Source: a virus
Reading direction: 5' to 3' (one strand)
DNA length: 32,036 nucleotides
Virus record (IMG/VR): IMGVR_UViG_3300046003_000023
Location: 1 to 32,036 of that record
Part shown: positions 29,648-32,036 of the stretch, one piece after another
Position numbering within the stretch: position 1 is the stretch's first letter
Layout: every line of letters begins with the position of its first letter
Notes under the pieces: generated by a model
Told to the model about the DNA's origin: nothing
The model's database searches: none
What the model saw: the letters and a program-made list of their open reading frames with translations, nothing else
Position numbers and translations under genes: made by a program

Positions 29648-31165
29648 CTAATAGTACGCAGTTCTTCTGCGACGAAACTCACGAACCTCTTCTTGCTCAT
29701 CACTAGCTAACCGGATGAACCCACCCCTACGGAACCGCATTAATGCCTGAGACGTTGAGTCCACCAAGTCATCATGTTCTCCGGACGGAAACGACGCTAC
29801 TTCTTCAACCAATTCTTCTGCCCAGTGAGTATTAGGAACCCAAACATGCCCAGACGCAAATATATCAGCAACAGAGTTTAGCCGAGCTATTTTGTCATTA
29901 CCACGACTCGGCGTGTAGTCCTGAACAGGTATACCCATCGCCCGCAACTCAAATAGCAAGGGCGTACCCGAGGCTTTAGCCTCAATAATCAGGGCATCTG
30001 GGTCCCATTCTTTATATTCTTCGTACGCTTTCTTCTTTAATTCCGGAAACTCCATACGCTTCTTAAACGAATTGAGCAGGATGATATTGGCCTGATTTAT
30101 GCCCGTATCGTCTGGTTGGTAGAACACCCCCCACGTCGTGCAGGCTGAATAATCGCTACGTTCGGTCTTTAAGAACGCCGTATCCCACGACTGGATCAAA
30201 AATTCACAAAATGGAGGGTCATCATCAGGCCAAATCTTCCACCACTCCCGCTTTATGATCGCGGAGACGTCACTTGTGGGTTGCTGCATGTACTGCGCCA
30301 TCCACTTTCCGTTAGGAAGTTCGGATTTAAGCGCTTCTAGCTCTTTTAAAGACCAAAATTCAGGCCAAAGCGGTCTACCAGACGGCAAAAGTGCTGGAAA
30401 TTCAATGACTTCCCACTCCTCACCACTTCTTTGGGCTGCTGACTTTAGTACTTGACCCGTCAAGTCCTTCTTTGACCACCTAGTCATCACTATGACGATG
30501 GCTCCACCCGGCTGCAGACGCTGACGAGGGCCTGATGTGTACCATTCGTGGGTCTTGTCGTACACCTCGGGACTTGTTTCCGCTATTGTTGCTTCTTGTT
30601 CTGAGTGTGGGTCATCAATAATGAGCAAATCAGCGCCTTTACCTGTAACAGCGCCACCCACACCAATAGCAAAGTAGTCTCCACCCTTGTTCGTCGCCCA
30701 GCGACCCGCAGCTTTAGAATCGCTTTGTAGGGCCACACCGGGAAAAATGTCTTTATAAACATCGCTGTCTACCAAGTTACGCACTTTTCGACCAAACCCA
30801 ACAGCCAACTCAGCCGTGTGGCTAGTCTGAATAACTTTCTTATCGGGAAATTTACCTAGAAACCAAGCTGGTAACAGGTAAGACGCAAACTCGGACTTCG
30901 TATGGCGAGGCGGCATGTTAATTATCAGTCGCTTACACTCACCTTTAGCTACCCTCTCAAACGCAGCAGCCATCTTTTTGTGATGCGCACCATGAATAAA
31001 GTTAGGCCAGACGTAGTTGGTGTACACCATAAAACTATCTTGGGCCTGTGTAGTGACCTCTAACTCTTCACGCGCAGCAATTAACTCACCTAGCTTCGCT
31101 CTTATTTCTGGCGGCAGCAGGTGCTTGTTAGCTTTGATCTGTTCTAGTCGCTCAGGGTTGAGCAT
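29648..31165 (-). CDS. terL: Terminase large subunit
   Basis: A 505-residue packaging motor. The ATPase has a deviant Walker A around 85-93 (MPPRHTKSE), with an upstream KRLIIN strand, and Walker B LLIIDDPHSE around 181-190. A coupling motif VIVMTRWSKKDL follows near 226-237. The nuclease has the acidic residues of the RNase H fold: Asp in LIQSWDTAF (about 329), Glu in ALIIEAKASG (about 396), and Asp in GEHDDLVDS (about 466-470). GTG 31168 is followed by ATG 31165 with GGGG six bases upstream, so ATG is chosen. It overlaps the small subunit by 14 bases. Drives DNA into the prohead through the portal. Confidence 0.93.
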   Translation of the reverse strand: MLNPERLEQIKANKHLLPPEIRAKLGELIAAREELEVTTQAQDSFMVYTNYVWPNFIHGAHHKKMAAAFERVAKGECKRLIINMPPRHTKSEFASYLLPAWFLGKFPDKKVIQTSHTAELAVGFGRKVRNLVDSDVYKDIFPGVALQSDSKAAGRWATNKGGDYFAIGVGGAVTGKGADLLIIDDPHSEQEATIAETSPEVYDKTHEWYTSGPRQRLQPGGAIVIVMTRWSKKDLTGQVLKSAAQRSGEEWEVIEFPALLPSGRPLWPEFWSLKELEALKSELPNGKWMAQYMQQPTSDVSAIIKREWWKIWPDDDPPFCEFLIQSWDTAFLKTERSDYSACTTWGVFYQPDDTGINQANIILLNSFKKRMEFPELKKKAYEEYKEWDPDALIIEAKASGTPLLFELRAMGIPVQDYTPSRGNDKIARLNSVADIFASGHVWVPNTHWAEELVEEVASFPSGEHDDLVDSTSQALMRFRRGGFIRLASDEQEEVREFRRRRTAYY

Positions 31166-31757
31166 CACTTACCCCGCTCTTGCGCTCTTTAGTAACAAAC
31201 CCTAAGTCCTCATCATCCAAATGCAGCAGACTCTCTAATTCTTGCTCGGTCTGAGTTTCTACAAGTTGAACAGGCCCCATATACTTTTCGAGCAAAGTTT
31301 CAAGTTCGTTGTCAATCTGGTCAATAGTACGGTGAGTCACGTTGACCTCTAACCGATCACTAAATAACCCAACCCCAGAAGTTTTTCCTAGGAGTTCAAG
31401 TGCCTTAAGACGCACCTTTGGATCTTCATCGACAGTCTCGATAAGTAGTTTGTTGGTTACATAAGAACGAAGACGGGTAGCACTATTGAGTAAGTCCCGG
31501 TCGTATTCACTCAGGATAGCTTCTAGGTGTACTAGAGTACCTGCATTTTGTTCAGTGATTTTAATACTGTTACTACCAACAGCATGCCGGGCGCTGCGCC
31601 GGTCATCCTCATCTATATCTACCTCACCACCCATCTCAATCAACTCTTTGATTGTTTCAACTGCGGCTTTAGCACGTTCCCTAAATTGCTCAATCTCTTC
31701 CGGCGTTGTGTCGAAAGGTAGGGGTATACCCGTTTCAGGTGTGACTACAATTGGCAT
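31152..31757 (-). CDS. Probable terminase small subunit
   Basis: A 201-residue acidic helical protein: TTPEEIEQFRERAKAAVETI, ATRLRSYVTNKLLIETVDED and PKVRLKALELLGKTSGVGLF, then EVNVTHRTIDQIDNELETLL. The 'lKaLeLLGK..g.f' part with a following coiled segment is what I expect of small terminases that recognise the pac/cos site. It directly precedes and overlaps TerL. A clear N-terminal HTH is not evident, so the call rests partly on position. The ribosome site is weak (AGAG, 11 bases upstream). Confidence 0.7.
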   Translation of the reverse strand: MPIVVTPETGIPLPFDTTPEEIEQFRERAKAAVETIKELIEMGGEVDIDEDDRRSARHAVGSNSIKITEQNAGTLVHLEAILSEYDRDLLNSATRLRSYVTNKLLIETVDEDPKVRLKALELLGKTSGVGLFSDRLEVNVTHRTIDQIDNELETLLEKYMGPVQLVETQTEQELESLLHLDDEDLGFVTKERKSGVSDAQP

Positions 31758-32036
31758 AGATGTAAGTATCTCTGGTAGCGGTTTGTGGCTCCAATGCGTT
31801 GAGTATACCGGAACTTATAAAAATTAAATAGTGGGGGTCACATAAAGCAGTGTTCAAATTAAAGATTGGCGAGAGTGCAGGTGCCTGCCAAGGTACCCAT
31901 GTTTCCCATGCCTTACAAGGCGCTAACCCTCGTATCCCCCACAAAAATAATATACCCCTATTCGGGGGACCCAAAAAGAGTACCGGGGGTGTTTCTAGGG
32001 GATTAGTTTTGTATAGCTTAGGAAAATTTAGTAGGT
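31758..32036. other. Non-coding leader region upstream of the terminase genes
   Basis: No credible gene. It has several runs of four or five C or G. Hairpins are CCCC-TATTC-GGGG (31955-31967), GCCTT-AC-AAGGC (31910-31921) and GCAGG-TG-CCTGC (31877-31888). A long-range pair GTGGGGG (31831-31837) / CCCCCAC (31936-31942) could close a structured region of 112 bases. A second possible minus-strand promoter has TTGGGT (31974-31969) and TATTAT (31952-31947), 16 bases apart, with the C/G hairpin in the spacer. A pac/cos signal or structured leader is possible here, but I see no direct proof. Confidence 0.5.
31802..31830 (-). promoter_or_regulatory. Candidate promoter of the structural operon
   Basis: On the minus strand a good -10 box TATACT (31807-31802) follows an AT-rich stretch; the -35 position (TATTTA, 31830-31825) is a poor match. 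The predicted transcript starts near 31795, about 40 bases before the small terminase ATG. The -10 is strong enough that activation by a phage factor is conceivable. Low certainty. Confidence 0.35.

Noticed and set aside
31831-31942. Possible tRNA because GTGGGGG and CCCCCAC could be a 7-pair acceptor stem
   Set aside because: The 112-base span is too long. There is no TTCGANNC T-loop and no clear anticodon arm on either strand.
31735-31974. 79-residue frame on the minus strand upstream of the small terminase
   Set aside because: It needs a TTG start, runs through the hairpins and promoter-like sites, and has an odd Trp/Pro/Cys mix without a ribosome site.

Overview
The window is a near-complete virion-structure and lysis module of a tailed double-stranded DNA phage. 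Every supported gene lies on the minus strand, so transcription runs from high to low coordinates. No tape-measure, sheath, tube or baseplate genes are seen. Instead there are a long P22/SU10-like portal, two adaptor-like proteins and a large nozzle/stabilisation-like protein, which suggests a podovirus. The host cannot be read from the sequence. A T4-type holin candidate and a GH108 endolysin fit a Gram-negative host. The many 'uncultured phage' type small proteins suggest an aquatic environmental phage (inference). No integrase, repressor, tRNA, CRISPR array or insertion sequence was seen.

Layout in transcription order. (1) 32036-31758: non-coding, GC-tract-rich leader with hairpins and candidate promoters. 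(2) 31757-29376: terminase small and large subunits and a small protein. (3) 29370-23266: head module with portal, two small genes (one a GroES-like co-chaperonin), scaffold-like protein, a conserved protein, a decoration-like protein and the major capsid candidate, closed by a strong terminator. (4) 23240-22574: an apparently monocistronic unit for a GNVT-repeat head-fibre or decoration protein, with its own promoter, a structured 5' leader and a UUCG-loop terminator. (5) 22554-19959: very small lysine/glycine-rich proteins, including an XhlA-like membrane protein and a DUF5872-like gene split into two overlapping ORFs. (6) 19956-16104: connector region with a Gly/Met-rich protein, two adaptor-like proteins, a zinc-ribbon protein and motif-sharing small proteins. 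(7) 16092-7898: repeat-rich fibre region, with two tandem S74 self-cleaving fibres, a carbohydrate-binding-like fibre and a histidine-rich tail-collar fibre. (8) 7897-6175: lysis cassette with a T4 T-like holin candidate, a 28-residue micro-ORF, a 3TM-family holin and a GH108 endolysin. (9) 6170-1: nozzle-like protein, ejection/internal-virion-like proteins, a GNAT-fold protein, and the start of a protein that runs off the left edge.

The genes are packed so tightly (ATGA, TAATG and TAGTG junctions) that most are probably translationally coupled. The only non-coding stretches are the right-end leader, the 179-base promoter/leader/terminator region before the GNVT-repeat gene, and the 46 bases after it. 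Five coding regions given here are small or partial: 1-370, 7116-7202, 9156-9296, 9627-9794, 15329-15508, plus 20195-20374, which is half of the split gene. All family assignments are from motif recognition by eye, without database searches.
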